This document shows positions 1-7,604 of a DNA stretch of 52,891 nt, one piece after another. Each line of letters opens with the position of its first letter. Position 1 is the first letter of the stretch. Origin of the DNA: Chthoniobacter flavus (GTDB lineage Bacteria > Verrucomicrobiota > Verrucomicrobiia > Chthoniobacterales > Terrimicrobiaceae). The position numbers were made by a program, and so were the translations under genes. The notes beneath the pieces were generated by a model, which saw only the letters and a list, made by a program, of their open reading frames with translations, was not told the DNA's origin and did no database searches. The stretch is from assembly GCA_945860745.1 (NCBI GenBank), contig CAMASH010000016.1:1-52891 (forward strand), given 5' to 3'.

Positions 1-154
1 AGTGTGGTCTCGGAGAAGTCGTACTCCCCCGATCTACCCTCCCTCACCACCCAAAAAGCCTCAACTTCCATTCCGCCAAATTAGAAAAAATACGCCAAGT
101 TACTTTCCGATCGCCGCAATCCCGTCAGGACGAGATCAGGATGTCTGAACTTAG

Positions 155-634
155 TGCCATTCTGCTCCGACCCCTCAGGCCAAAGGCAAGATCGAGCGTC
201 TCCATCTCTTCTGGCAAAAACGTCTCCCGGCCCTTTTCGCCGCAGAAAATATCTCGCGCATCTCCCGTGCCAATCCCCTCATCGGCCTTCTCCGAATCCA
301 CCACAACTCCAAGGAAATCCACCGCGAACTGCGCATGACCCCGCTCCTCGCCCATGAGCTGGCCATCGCCCAAGGTCGCTCTGTGGTGCGCTCCTCGTCG
401 GCCTGCCCTTGGTGGCCCTATGTCTGGAGCATTCGATCCCAGGTCTCCGTCGCTTCAGACGGTTGCGTTCCCATCGGCTCCTTGCGTCTCCCTGTCCAGT
501 CTCCCCACGGCTCAAAACTCACTCGCTGCCAACACTCAAACGGCGACTTCTCCCTCCTCCATCGCCCTCCCGAACACGGTTCGCTCCCTCTCGTAATCCT
601 CCATTTCCCAACTTCCAGACCTGTCCAGCTTTGA
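155..634 (+). pseudogene. C-terminal remnant of an integrase-core (DDE) transposase
   Basis: The frame is open from 155 to the TGA at 634 and has no plausible start. It begins with HSAPTPQAKGKIERLHLFWQ, the H-S-PQAKGKIER block that ends the catalytic core of IS481/Mu-like integrase-core transposases. It continues with the usual C-terminal pattern, including CPWWPYVWSIRSQVSV and VPIGSLRLP. The matching upstream residues (an LSAILL stretch) lie in another frame, with stops at 146 and 152, so the gene is frameshifted and N-terminally lost. Family membership is recognised by pattern only. Two direct repeats follow directly and may be the end of the element. Confidence 0.55.
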
Positions 635-662
635 TCGCGCACTTTTGTCCAGGTTTGATTGC
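622..662. repeat. Two direct repeats at the transposase 3' edge
   Basis: TGTCCAGCTTTGATCGC (622-638) and TGTCCAGGTTTGATTGC (646-662) are 17-bp direct repeats with two mismatches, 24 bp apart. They overlap the stop of the transposase remnant. Spaced direct repeats at the end of such elements are typical transposase-binding end sites, so this is probably the right end of the old insertion. Confidence 0.45.
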
Positions 663-722
663 AGCGCCACACCGAAGAGGCGGGCGCTTGACTCCCAATC
701 CTCGCTATGCCAGCCTCTGCCC

Positions 723-818
723 ATGGAAATCCCCGCTTTCAGCCTCAAACTCCGGGCCAACGCCTCGGAGGACCAGAAAGCGATTCCCTATCAGAAAAAT
801 CCGATAGAAATACGGTGA
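723..818 (+). pseudogene. Short truncated reading frame before the AT-rich island
   Basis: ATG at 723 opens a 31-codon frame (MEIPAFSLKLRANASEDQKA...) with GC-rich codons at first. It stops at 816-818, just after the base composition becomes AT-rich (from about 790). It looks like the first codons of a host gene cut off by arrival of the AT-rich segment. No family is recognised and it may be chance. Confidence 0.25.
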
Positions 819-820
819 GT

Positions 821-832
821 TTAGATATCTAA
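821..832. promoter_or_regulatory. Perfect palindrome upstream of the AT-rich gene
   Basis: TTAGATATCTAA is a perfect 12-bp palindrome ending 14 bp before the ATG at 847, followed by the AT-rich ATTATATTATT. It may be an operator or part of the promoter. It may also be chance in AT-rich DNA. Confidence 0.25.
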
Positions 833-846
833 CATTATATTATTCA

Positions 847-1449
847 ATGAGTAAAATAACAGAATGGGAAAGTTGTCCTATGGAGGTGGAAAACTGCGAT
901 GCGATAGGAACTGTCTATGTTTTTATAGTAGAGGGGAAAGAAAATTACGCATATGTTTATAAATCGGCAGATTTTAATAAAGATTTTATCCCTACTATTA
1001 GATTTCAATCACAATGTATTATGGGTATAATATTAGGAGATACAGAATGCGATTGCAGACAGAATTTAGTATATTCTCAACAATACTTAGCGCAGTTACC
1101 AAATGGTGGTATATTATTCATATTAAACGATGATGGTAAGAATCAGAGTGGAATAATAAAACTGAAACAAAAAAAATTACGAATGGAAGGAATGTGTATG
1201 CCAGATATTTTAAATATACCTGTCGGAGTATGGGACGCAAGAACTTACAAATGGATACCAGAAGCGATGAAAATAATTGGAATCCCTCCGATTTGTAAAA
1301 CTATTACTAGACATCCTAGAAAAGTAAAAGATTTAATAAAAGATGGTGTTGAAATAACAGATGCGATTGGTTATGATTACAATATCACTTCTGGAAATCA
1401 AACATATATGGATATGAAAAAAAATTGTTTTAACTTTCAATTTTCTTGA
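847..1449 (+). CDS. Orphan GTP cyclohydrolase II-like protein (RibA domain only)
   Basis: The 200-residue product aligns end to end with GTP cyclohydrolase II. Three zinc ligands are present: SQC (Cys57) and CDC (Cys68, Cys70), with the same 11- and 2-residue spacing as Cys54/65/67 of E. coli RibA. DAR at 130-132 matches catalytic Asp126 and Arg128. The loop holding Tyr105 in E. coli reads IIKLKQKKLR here, so that tyrosine is replaced by Gln or Lys, and EGRNIGL is altered to DGKNQSG. GCHII proteins lacking the tyrosine are known to stop at the formylated pyrimidine rather than the riboflavin precursor, so a role outside riboflavin synthesis is likely (inference). The gene is strikingly AT-rich, unlike every neighbour, and sits between two broken transposases, which points to recent horizontal transfer. 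ATG 847 is the first start and no Shine-Dalgarno is visible. Confidence 0.72.
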   Translation: MSKITEWESCPMEVENCDAIGTVYVFIVEGKENYAYVYKSADFNKDFIPTIRFQSQCIMGIILGDTECDCRQNLVYSQQYLAQLPNGGILFILNDDGKNQSGIIKLKQKKLRMEGMCMPDILNIPVGVWDARTYKWIPEAMKIIGIPPICKTITRHPRKVKDLIKDGVEITDAIGYDYNITSGNQTYMDMKKNCFNFQFS

Positions 1450-1472
1450 TCACGGGTGTCCGGTGATAAGTT

Positions 1473-2036
1473 TCACAGCATCAGTTGGTTGCCGGATAAG
1501 TCATCCGGCGTTTTAAAGTGAGTCTCTGCAAGTAGTTCATGGAGAAAAGTTTTCTCAAAGGGGTGAACACTTAAAAGCGGCAAGGTTCTGCATAAAGTGC
1601 CAGGCAGGCTCAGTTTCTTGTGAAGGATCGCCACCATCAGGTAAACGGCCATGGCAATCCAGATTTGAGTCTTCACCGCATTGGGACTCGTTCCATGGTA
1701 ATGCTTGATGCGCCGATGACTTTTGATCCAGCGAAAGAACAACTCGATGCGCCAGCGCAGACGATAGATATGGGCCACGGTAAGAGCCGGGTTATCGAGA
1801 TGATTGGTTAGAAAGATCAGTTCGCGCTGCGTATCCTGGTCGAAGTAACGCGCCTTGCGCAAGAGCGAAGGGAAGGCCTCCCGAGCCTTGGTCAGAGTTG
1901 GCTTGCCGATCTGATCGCTGCGCGCACTCCTGTGGCGTGATCCACGGGCCGGAACTGCTGCCGGAAGAGGCGCAGGTTGTCTTTGGCTCGAGTGACAAAG
2001 AAGGCTCCGGCGCGGACAATCAAGTTGAGGCGTTTT
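1473..2036 (-). pseudogene. Frameshifted IS4-family transposase
   Basis: The downstream part (to about 1905 in frame) contains SDQIGKPTLTKAREAFPS, ARYFDQDTQRELIFLTNH, the IS4 block YRLRWRIELFFRWIKSH (the Y-R-E region, with E in WRIELFF) and HGTSPNAVKTQIWIAMAVY. The upstream part (RLNLIVRAGAFFVTRAKDN, RPVDHATGVR) is in another frame. The join near 1920-1930 therefore carries a frameshift. The first half of the usual protein is missing and the sequence stops abruptly at about 2036 against a host gene fragment. The element is inactive as it stands unless rescued by recoding. Confidence 0.7.
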
Positions 2037-2201
2037 GAGGTCCGCGAGCGCAAGGCCTGGCGGGAAAAATGGGAGCGAGGAGCCGGCTCTATCGGCGACC
2101 GCTACTTTGGGGAGGATTATCGCATCTTCCAGGAACTCGAGGCGGGCATCGAGCGGGAAATGTGGCGCATCGAAAAACGCGCCAAAACAAAAAAGTCGTA
2201 G
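2037..2201 (+). pseudogene. C-terminal fragment of an unidentified gene cut by the IS4-type element
   Basis: From about 2037 the frame reads VRERKAWREKWERGAG, then RYFGEDYRIFQELEAG and a Lys/Arg-rich end. This is a highly charged, helical, coding-like tail ending at TAG 2199-2201. The upstream part of the same frame (1977-2036) is antisense to the transposase and is not part of it. The simplest reading is the 3' end of a chromosomal gene whose 5' part was replaced by the insertion. No family is recognised. Confidence 0.35.
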
Positions 2202-2586
2202 GACGACCGGCCGACTGATTTGGCGCGGGCTCTTCCCGGGGCTCCGCCTGCCTGCAAGGCCTCACCTAAAGAAAGCAACTCCGAGTTCATCCTCCTGGCG
2301 CTCTCGGCTCACGGCCTGCGCCTTACTTCACCCCTTTCAGCATTTCCCATGCCGAACACTATTGGCGTCCCGCCTGCTCCACACCGCTGAACTTAACCCG
2401 GACAAATCACAGTGACGCACTCCATCTTGCTAACCATTTGGCCGCCAGATCCGTCGGCTTCCCTCACCATATCACAGTGGATAGGCCTCGGTCATCCGCC
2501 GACTCTGGCGGCCAAAGCATTACGCAATCTGAACCACTCCTCTGGGATTTTTCCGGGTTAGTGCCATTCGGGCCAGGGGGATAGGG
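2202..2586. other. Gene-free stretch with one long hairpin
   Basis: No convincing coding frame is seen on either strand. Two copies of TATCACAGTG/AATCACAGTG occur near 2405 and 2470. The only clear structure is the inverted repeat at 2437-2516, listed separately. Confidence 0.4.
2437..2516. repeat. 80-bp interrupted palindrome
   Basis: TTTGGCCGCCAGA (2437-2449) is repeated inverted and perfectly as TCTGGCGGCCAAA (2504-2516). GTCGGC (2453-2458) pairs with GCCGAC (2498-2503), leaving a 3-nt bulge and a 39-nt loop. There is no T tract, so it is not an ordinary terminator. It could be a miniature transposable element or a repeat-type hairpin. Confidence 0.6.
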
Positions 2587-3654
2587 TTACCGCACCTCGA
2601 CGGGAGTTCCCTTGGCCACGAGTTGGCTCAGGATAAACGCGTCCCAGTTGGCGAGGCGAATGCAGCCGTGGCTTTCATTGCGGCCGATCTGGTCCGGAGT
2701 GGGTGTCCCGTGCATGCCCACACTGGGGCGGTTGATCGCGATCCAGACGATTCCGACCGGATTGTTCGGACCCGGCGGCAGATTGAAAGCCGTCTCGCTG
2801 CGCACGCCGGTCTCCAGCACGGACTTATCCCAGCGAAAATAGGGCAGGAGAATATTGGCCGTGACTTTCCACCTGCCGGCGGGAACCGGCACTTCCCGCG
2901 AACCCGGCGTGCAGGGGAAGCAGGCGACCATGCGGTCTCCTTCCCACACTTCGATCAGCCGTTCCGGGCGAAGCAAAACCAGGCGGGATGCGGGCGGCGC
3001 CGGGGCAATCGGCGGGGTGGCTCCGGGAGACGGCGCGGCCGCCGCTTTGCGCGCCTTCTCCTCGTCCCGGCGTTGCTTTTCCAGCGCGGCCACTTCGGAC
3101 AGTTGAAACTCCGTCACATCGGGCACGCGCAGAACCGTCCCGGCGGCGAGACCGTTTTCCGGCACCGAGGGGTTGAGTTCGTGCAGGAAATCCAAATCGC
3201 AATGGAACCGTTCCGCCACCAGTTCCCATAGATCCCCGTACAACATGGCCTGGAGTTTTTCCTGGGCCTGCGGGCCGGAAGCCTGCGGACCGATCCCGGC
3301 CTCATCGTCCGCCGTGATGGTGTAGTCGCGATAGGGCGAGGGAATGCCGGAGACATCGAAGCGGGTGCCGGCCGGCAGGTTGTGGGCCAGGCAATAGCGG
3401 TCGGCTGCCTTTTGCGTGAACTCCCCGCCGAGGCCATCGATTTTGCCCGGCCGGAAAAAAGCGCGGTCAAGCAGGATCTGCACGCGGGCCAGTTCCATTC
3501 GCTCCGGGGAGTCCGGCGATTCTTTTTGCAGGCGCGCTTTCTGGGCTTCGGCGGGAGTGGCGGTCAGTCCCTGGCCTGCTCCGGCCGCCGCCCAGCAAGC
3601 GACGACCGTCAGGCAGCGGAGAAAAGGAAAAGGGTTTTGCATCGGTCGCTTCAT
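2587..3654 (-). CDS. L,D-transpeptidase with LysM-like domain (YkuD family)
   Basis: The 355-residue product starts with a hydrophobic signal segment (PFPFLRCLTVVACWAAAG) and is probably exported to cross-link peptidoglycan. A helical peptidoglycan-binding-like region follows (LARVQILLDRAFFRPGKIDG), then a LysM-like repeat (LYGDLWELVAERF, LNPSV, GTVLRVP), a Pro/Ala linker, and a C-terminal YkuD domain with HGTPTP and the catalytic SHGCIRL (Cys nucleophile). Such enzymes make 3-3 cross-links or attach lipoproteins. ATG 3654 is preferred because upstream codons lack secretory character. ATG 3642 is an alternative. The gene is divergent from the FG-GAP gene. Confidence 0.87.
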   Translation of the reverse strand: MKRPMQNPFPFLRCLTVVACWAAAGAGQGLTATPAEAQKARLQKESPDSPERMELARVQILLDRAFFRPGKIDGLGGEFTQKAADRYCLAHNLPAGTRFDVSGIPSPYRDYTITADDEAGIGPQASGPQAQEKLQAMLYGDLWELVAERFHCDLDFLHELNPSVPENGLAAGTVLRVPDVTEFQLSEVAALEKQRRDEEKARKAAAAPSPGATPPIAPAPPASRLVLLRPERLIEVWEGDRMVACFPCTPGSREVPVPAGRWKVTANILLPYFRWDKSVLETGVRSETAFNLPPGPNNPVGIVWIAINRPSVGMHGTPTPDQIGRNESHGCIRLANWDAFILSQLVAKGTPVEVR

Positions 3655-3805
3655 CGTTGTCGCCCGGTTTCCAACGGCAAGCCGGAATCCAGCCACGTCG
3701 GGAAAAATTTCCGCTTTGCGCCCGGCACACTTCGATTCAGGTTGAGCGAGGCAGGGGTTTGCGGCTATTTTCATTTCCCTAAGCGATGGATTGTTTGTAT
3801 TTGAA

Positions 3806-5653
3806 ATGAACATGCGTATTTCCCCCTTTCTGGCGGCCTTGGTGATCGGGTCGGGCGTGACCAGCCTGCCGGCCCAGACTCCTCCGAAGCCCTCCGCCGC
3901 TCCCGCCGCCCCGGCCGCTCCCAAGAATCTTGTGAGCAACGGGGGTTTCGAATCCTCCTTCAAGCGGGAAAACCTTTGGGACGGCACGGACAATGCCGGG
4001 TATCTCACGGGGGAACGCGGCGCGGTCCCGGTTCTCACGACCAGCGGCGTGATCAGTGAAAGTTCGATGCCGATCTCGGTCTCGGTCGCGGACATGAACG
4101 GGGATGGCAAGCCCGATATTGTGTCCATGGATGTTCTCGGCTACCTGCGCATCTTCTTCAATAGCGGCACTCCCCAGGAGACGAAGTTCACCAGCGGAGA
4201 ACTGGGGGGGATTTTTCTGACCCGGACCGACGGGCGGGATCCGATTCTCAGCGGGGCGGGGCAATCGGCGGAGCATGCCAGACTGGCGCCCCGCCTTTTC
4301 CCGACCGAGATTCTCAAGTCCGGCAAGAAGGACCTCCTCATCGGAAACTACATCGGGGAAATCCTTCTCGTGCCGAATGCCGGTTCGGGCCAGGCTCCGG
4401 ATTTCAAGCAGCCCGCCACCATCGGGGCGGTGACGATTCCGACCATGAAGGATTCCAATAAACGCTGGGGCAATGTCTTCGCCCCCGCCACATGGGATTG
4501 GAACAAGGACGGCAAGGAAGACTTGCTGCTGGGGGAAGGCTCCTATTCCGCCAACAATATCCACCTGTTGCTAAACATGGGAGCAGGCGCCAAGCCGACT
4601 TTCGATGAGGGGAATCGCTCGGTTCTCGCTTTCGGTGACGGCCTTGAACAGCTCACCCCCACCGTGGTGGATTACAATGGGGACGGCCAGCCGGATCTGC
4701 TGGTGGCAGAGCGCACCGGGAAGATTGCGGTCTATTTGAACAAGGGCGCGGCGCCCAAACTGGGAGAGCGCCCGGCCGAGGTGCCGTTCACTTCATTCAT
4801 CAGCGGGGGGAGCACCCCATTGAGTTTCGGCGGAATCAGCACGGTTGCGACCGGGGATCTCAATGGGGACGGTCTCTTTGATCTTGTGGTCGGTAAGACC
4901 AATGGTCGTATTGCTTCCGTGCTCAACACCGGAAGCAAGACCGAGCCGAAATTCGGCGCTCCGGTGGAACTGAAGGGGGACGCGGGAACGCCTCCGCTGG
5001 CCGTCCCCTCGGGGTGGGATGTGGATTACGGGCTCAAGCGGGGGAACTTCTACGGATATGTCACCGTGGTCAAAGAGGCGGACGACAAGACGGCCCAACC
5101 CTCGGAGGGTCTCGGGTGTTTAAAGGCCGGCTATCTCCCTTCGCCAAACAAGTACATGCCCGCGCCTGCGAATTTCACGCCCGCCTTCCCGGGCTTTGAT
5201 CTCAAGTTGCCGAATTTCGGGGGGACGTCGGAACAGGTGCTCTCCGGTGCCCCGGCCCGGTACTTCATGCTTCGCCAAGTCGGACGCTTCCGTCTCAAGA
5301 CGAACATAAATTATACCCTGACCTTCAAGGTTAAGGGGCGGGCTAATGACGGTGCTGTCTTCATTGGATGGAAGGGTTTCAAAAAGCTCAGCGAGGCCAA
5401 AGTGACCAGGGGGCTGGATCGTAATGCCGTCATCGTGCAGACCAACGAAGCCAGGGAAGAGCAATTCGAAACAATCCGCTTTTCCGCCGGCCCTCAATGG
5501 GCCGAGGTGAAGAAAGATTTCCGCGTCGTTTTCGAGAACAAGGAGTTGCAAGACTTGAAGGAGGCGACCACGTCCCTCCTGCAGTTGAGTTTCACCGTTC
5601 CACCCGGAGGCGATGTGTATTTCGACGAGGTGAAACTCGTCGAGAGACCCTGA
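3806..5653 (+). CDS. Secreted FG-GAP/VCBS repeat protein
   Basis: The product has 615 residues. ATG 3806 gives a clear signal peptide (MRISPFLAALVIGSG ... LPAQ) and a Pro/Ala linker. Calcium-type FG-GAP loops recur: VADMNGDGKPDIV, WDWNKDGKEDLLL, VDYNGDGQPDLLV and GDLNGDGLFDLVV. This predicts a beta-propeller in the periplasm or outside the cell. The sequence NGGFESSFKREN near the N-terminus and the beta-rich C-terminal region (from about residue 480) resemble a split carbohydrate-binding-like sandwich. The function is probably adhesion or polysaccharide binding. The stop TGA is followed after 2 nt by the next GTG start, so co-transcription with the nucleotidyltransferase is likely. Confidence 0.75.
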   Translation: MNMRISPFLAALVIGSGVTSLPAQTPPKPSAAPAAPAAPKNLVSNGGFESSFKRENLWDGTDNAGYLTGERGAVPVLTTSGVISESSMPISVSVADMNGDGKPDIVSMDVLGYLRIFFNSGTPQETKFTSGELGGIFLTRTDGRDPILSGAGQSAEHARLAPRLFPTEILKSGKKDLLIGNYIGEILLVPNAGSGQAPDFKQPATIGAVTIPTMKDSNKRWGNVFAPATWDWNKDGKEDLLLGEGSYSANNIHLLLNMGAGAKPTFDEGNRSVLAFGDGLEQLTPTVVDYNGDGQPDLLVAERTGKIAVYLNKGAAPKLGERPAEVPFTSFISGGSTPLSFGGISTVATGDLNGDGLFDLVVGKTNGRIASVLNTGSKTEPKFGAPVELKGDAGTPPLAVPSGWDVDYGLKRGNFYGYVTVVKEADDKTAQPSEGLGCLKAGYLPSPNKYMPAPANFTPAFPGFDLKLPNFGGTSEQVLSGAPARYFMLRQVGRFRLKTNINYTLTFKVKGRANDGAVFIGWKGFKKLSEAKVTRGLDRNAVIVQTNEAREEQFETIRFSAGPQWAEVKKDFRVVFENKELQDLKEATTSLLQLSFTVPPGGDVYFDEVKLVERP

Positions 5654-5655
5654 GT

Positions 5656-6612
5656 GTGAGCGCAAAGATCGGGACGGCATTCGTCCTCGGCGCCGGCTTG
5701 GGCACGCGACTGCGCCCGCTCACCGCGGAACGGCCGAAGCCGCTGGTGCCGGTCTTCCACAAGCCGCTCATCACCTTTGCCTTTGATCACCTGCGCGCGT
5801 TCGGCGTGGACAACTTCGTGGTCAACACCCATCACCGGCCGGAGGCTTACGCCCGTTTGCTCGGGGCCAACTATGGCGAAAATCCCATTCATTACCGGCA
5901 CGAATCCGTGCTCCTCGACACGGCGGGAGGCCTTGCCAATGTCCGCGATCTCGTGGGGGACGAGCCGTTTTTGGTCCACAACGGCGACGTGCTGGCGGAT
6001 CTGCCCCTGGAGCGGCTGATCGAGCGGCATTTTGCGGAGGACAATGTGGCGACTCTACTTTTGCGCAGTGCGGGCGGGCCGGCTCAGGTGCAATGCGATC
6101 CGCAGTCCGGGCTGATCACGGATATCCGGGCCCGCCTGGGAGGACGGAACGAACCGGCCTATCTCTTCACCGGGATTTATGTTCTGTCGCCCGCGATTTT
6201 CGGCCACATTCCGGCAGGGGAGATTTGCTCGATCATTCCCGTGTTTCTGAAACTGATCCAGGCGGGCGAACGCATCGGAGGCATCGTGCTGGACGACGGC
6301 CTCTGGTTCGATCTGGGCACCCGCGAATCCTATTTGCAAGTGCATGAGCTTTTCGCTTCCGGGACCGCGTTGTCCTATCCGCTCGACCGTCCGTGGCCGC
6401 TTGCGGTTCATCCCGGGGCGAAGATCGGAGACGGGGCTGTGCTGGCGGGCGTGTGCGCCGTGGGAGAGCGCGCGGAGGTCGGGGAGGGGAGCGCGCTGAC
6501 GGACACGATCCTGTGGGAGGATGCGAAAATCGCTTCCCGTTCACGCCTGGAGAGCTGTATCGTGAGGGATGGACGGCGCGCGGAAGGGATTCTGCGCGCC
6601 GCCGATATTTAA
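5656..6612 (+). CDS. NDP-sugar nucleotidyltransferase (MurU/ManC-like)
   Basis: The 318-residue product carries the nucleotidyltransferase signature LGAGLGTRLRPLTAERPKP, with the invariant GxGTR and PK. VHNGDVLADLPLERL supplies the metal Asp, and YLFTGIYVLSP and WFDLGTRESYL complete the GT-A core. The C-terminal 80 residues form left-handed-helix hexapeptide turns (HPGAKIGDGAVLAG). The enzyme would form an NDP-sugar from a sugar-1-phosphate and NTP. The next gene is an APH-fold sugar kinase, which resembles the MurU-AmgK pair of peptidoglycan recycling. The C-terminal hexapeptide tail is more like GDP-mannose or glucose-1-P enzymes. GTG 5656 fits the family's N-terminus and lies 2 nt after the previous stop. 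Confidence 0.8.
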   Translation: MSAKIGTAFVLGAGLGTRLRPLTAERPKPLVPVFHKPLITFAFDHLRAFGVDNFVVNTHHRPEAYARLLGANYGENPIHYRHESVLLDTAGGLANVRDLVGDEPFLVHNGDVLADLPLERLIERHFAEDNVATLLLRSAGGPAQVQCDPQSGLITDIRARLGGRNEPAYLFTGIYVLSPAIFGHIPAGEICSIIPVFLKLIQAGERIGGIVLDDGLWFDLGTRESYLQVHELFASGTALSYPLDRPWPLAVHPGAKIGDGAVLAGVCAVGERAEVGEGSALTDTILWEDAKIASRSRLESCIVRDGRRAEGILRAADI

Positions 6613-6614
6613 AC

Positions 6615-7604
6615 ATGCTGCCCAGCAACGTCATCGACCAGACCCGCGAGCGTTTCCCTGCCTATGCAGTGGACGAATTCGAGGTTCAGGCCTTGGAGAA
6701 AGGCGGATCCGAACGCACATTCTACCGCATCCGCTGCGGAGGGGATCGTTCCATGATCGTGGTGAAATACTCCGGGCAAAAAGAAGAGAACCGGCACTAT
6801 GTGGCCATCGCGCAATTTTTGGCGGGCGCCGGGGTCAATGTGCCCCGAATTTATTTGTACGACGCGGGCGAGGGATTGATCTGGATGCAGGATCTGGGTG
6901 AGGACGACTTGTGGCTCTTCCGGCAGGCCCCGTGGGAGCAACGCCGCCCGCTCTACGAGTCGGCTTTGCTCGAGGTCGCCAAGCTTCACACCGCGGCCAC
7001 CCGGCGGCTGGACGGTTCGCGGCTGAGTCTCGAGCGCGAGTTCAGTGAACAGCTTTATCTCTGGGAGCAGAATTACTTTTTCGAGAACTGTCTGCGGGCG
7101 CACTTCGGGCTTGATGAGCCAACCGTGCGCCGCTACGCCGCCCTACCGGCGCTGCAAACCCTCGCCGCGGGATTGTCCGCTCTGCCGCGCGTGCTGGTTC
7201 ACCGCGATTTCCAGTCGCAGAATATCATGGTTCGTGACGGCGCCGCCTGGCTTATTGACTTTCAGGGCATGCGTCCGGGACTGGCCCAATACGATGTGGC
7301 CTCGCTGCTCTACGATCCCTACGTCGAGCTATCCGGTGAAGAACGGAGCGTTTTGCTCGAGCATTACAAACGCGTGGCCCGGCGGGCCGGAATGGAAATC
7401 GCGCCGGATTTCGATGCGGTTTTTTATCAATGCGCCCTCCAGCGGCTCATGCAGGCTCTGGGTGCGTATGGATTTCTTGGAATCCAAAAAGGCCGCGCCG
7501 ATTTCCTCGCCCACATCCCCGCCGCCCGCCGTTCCCTGCGCGAGGTGGCGGCCCGCATTGACGGGTTGGATGACTTCGTCGCGCTGCTCGATGTGCTGCC
7601 ATGA
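6615..7604 (+). CDS. APH-fold sugar kinase (AmgK-like)
   Basis: The 329-residue product has the aminoglycoside-phosphotransferase fold. Motifs seen are KGGSERTFYRIR (nucleotide loop region), IVVKYSG (Lys), the catalytic loop VHRDFQSQNIM with Asp and Asn, and LIDFQGMRPGLAQYDVASL (metal-binding Asp). This arrangement is closest to AmgK, the anomeric kinase for N-acetylmuramate/N-acetylglucosamine, which works with MurU. The gene starts 2 nt after the nucleotidyltransferase stop and its TGA overlaps the ATG of glgE (ATGA). An alternative role is a maltokinase-like enzyme feeding maltose-1-phosphate to GlgE. Sequence alone does not decide. Confidence 0.78.
   Translation: MLPSNVIDQTRERFPAYAVDEFEVQALEKGGSERTFYRIRCGGDRSMIVVKYSGQKEENRHYVAIAQFLAGAGVNVPRIYLYDAGEGLIWMQDLGEDDLWLFRQAPWEQRRPLYESALLEVAKLHTAATRRLDGSRLSLEREFSEQLYLWEQNYFFENCLRAHFGLDEPTVRRYAALPALQTLAAGLSALPRVLVHRDFQSQNIMVRDGAAWLIDFQGMRPGLAQYDVASLLYDPYVELSGEERSVLLEHYKRVARRAGMEIAPDFDAVFYQCALQRLMQALGAYGFLGIQKGRADFLAHIPAARRSLREVAARIDGLDDFVALLDVLP

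Noticed and set aside
847-1449. Phage origin of the AT-rich gene
   Set aside because: No phage structural or integrase gene accompanies it. The AT content shows foreign origin but not which vector.
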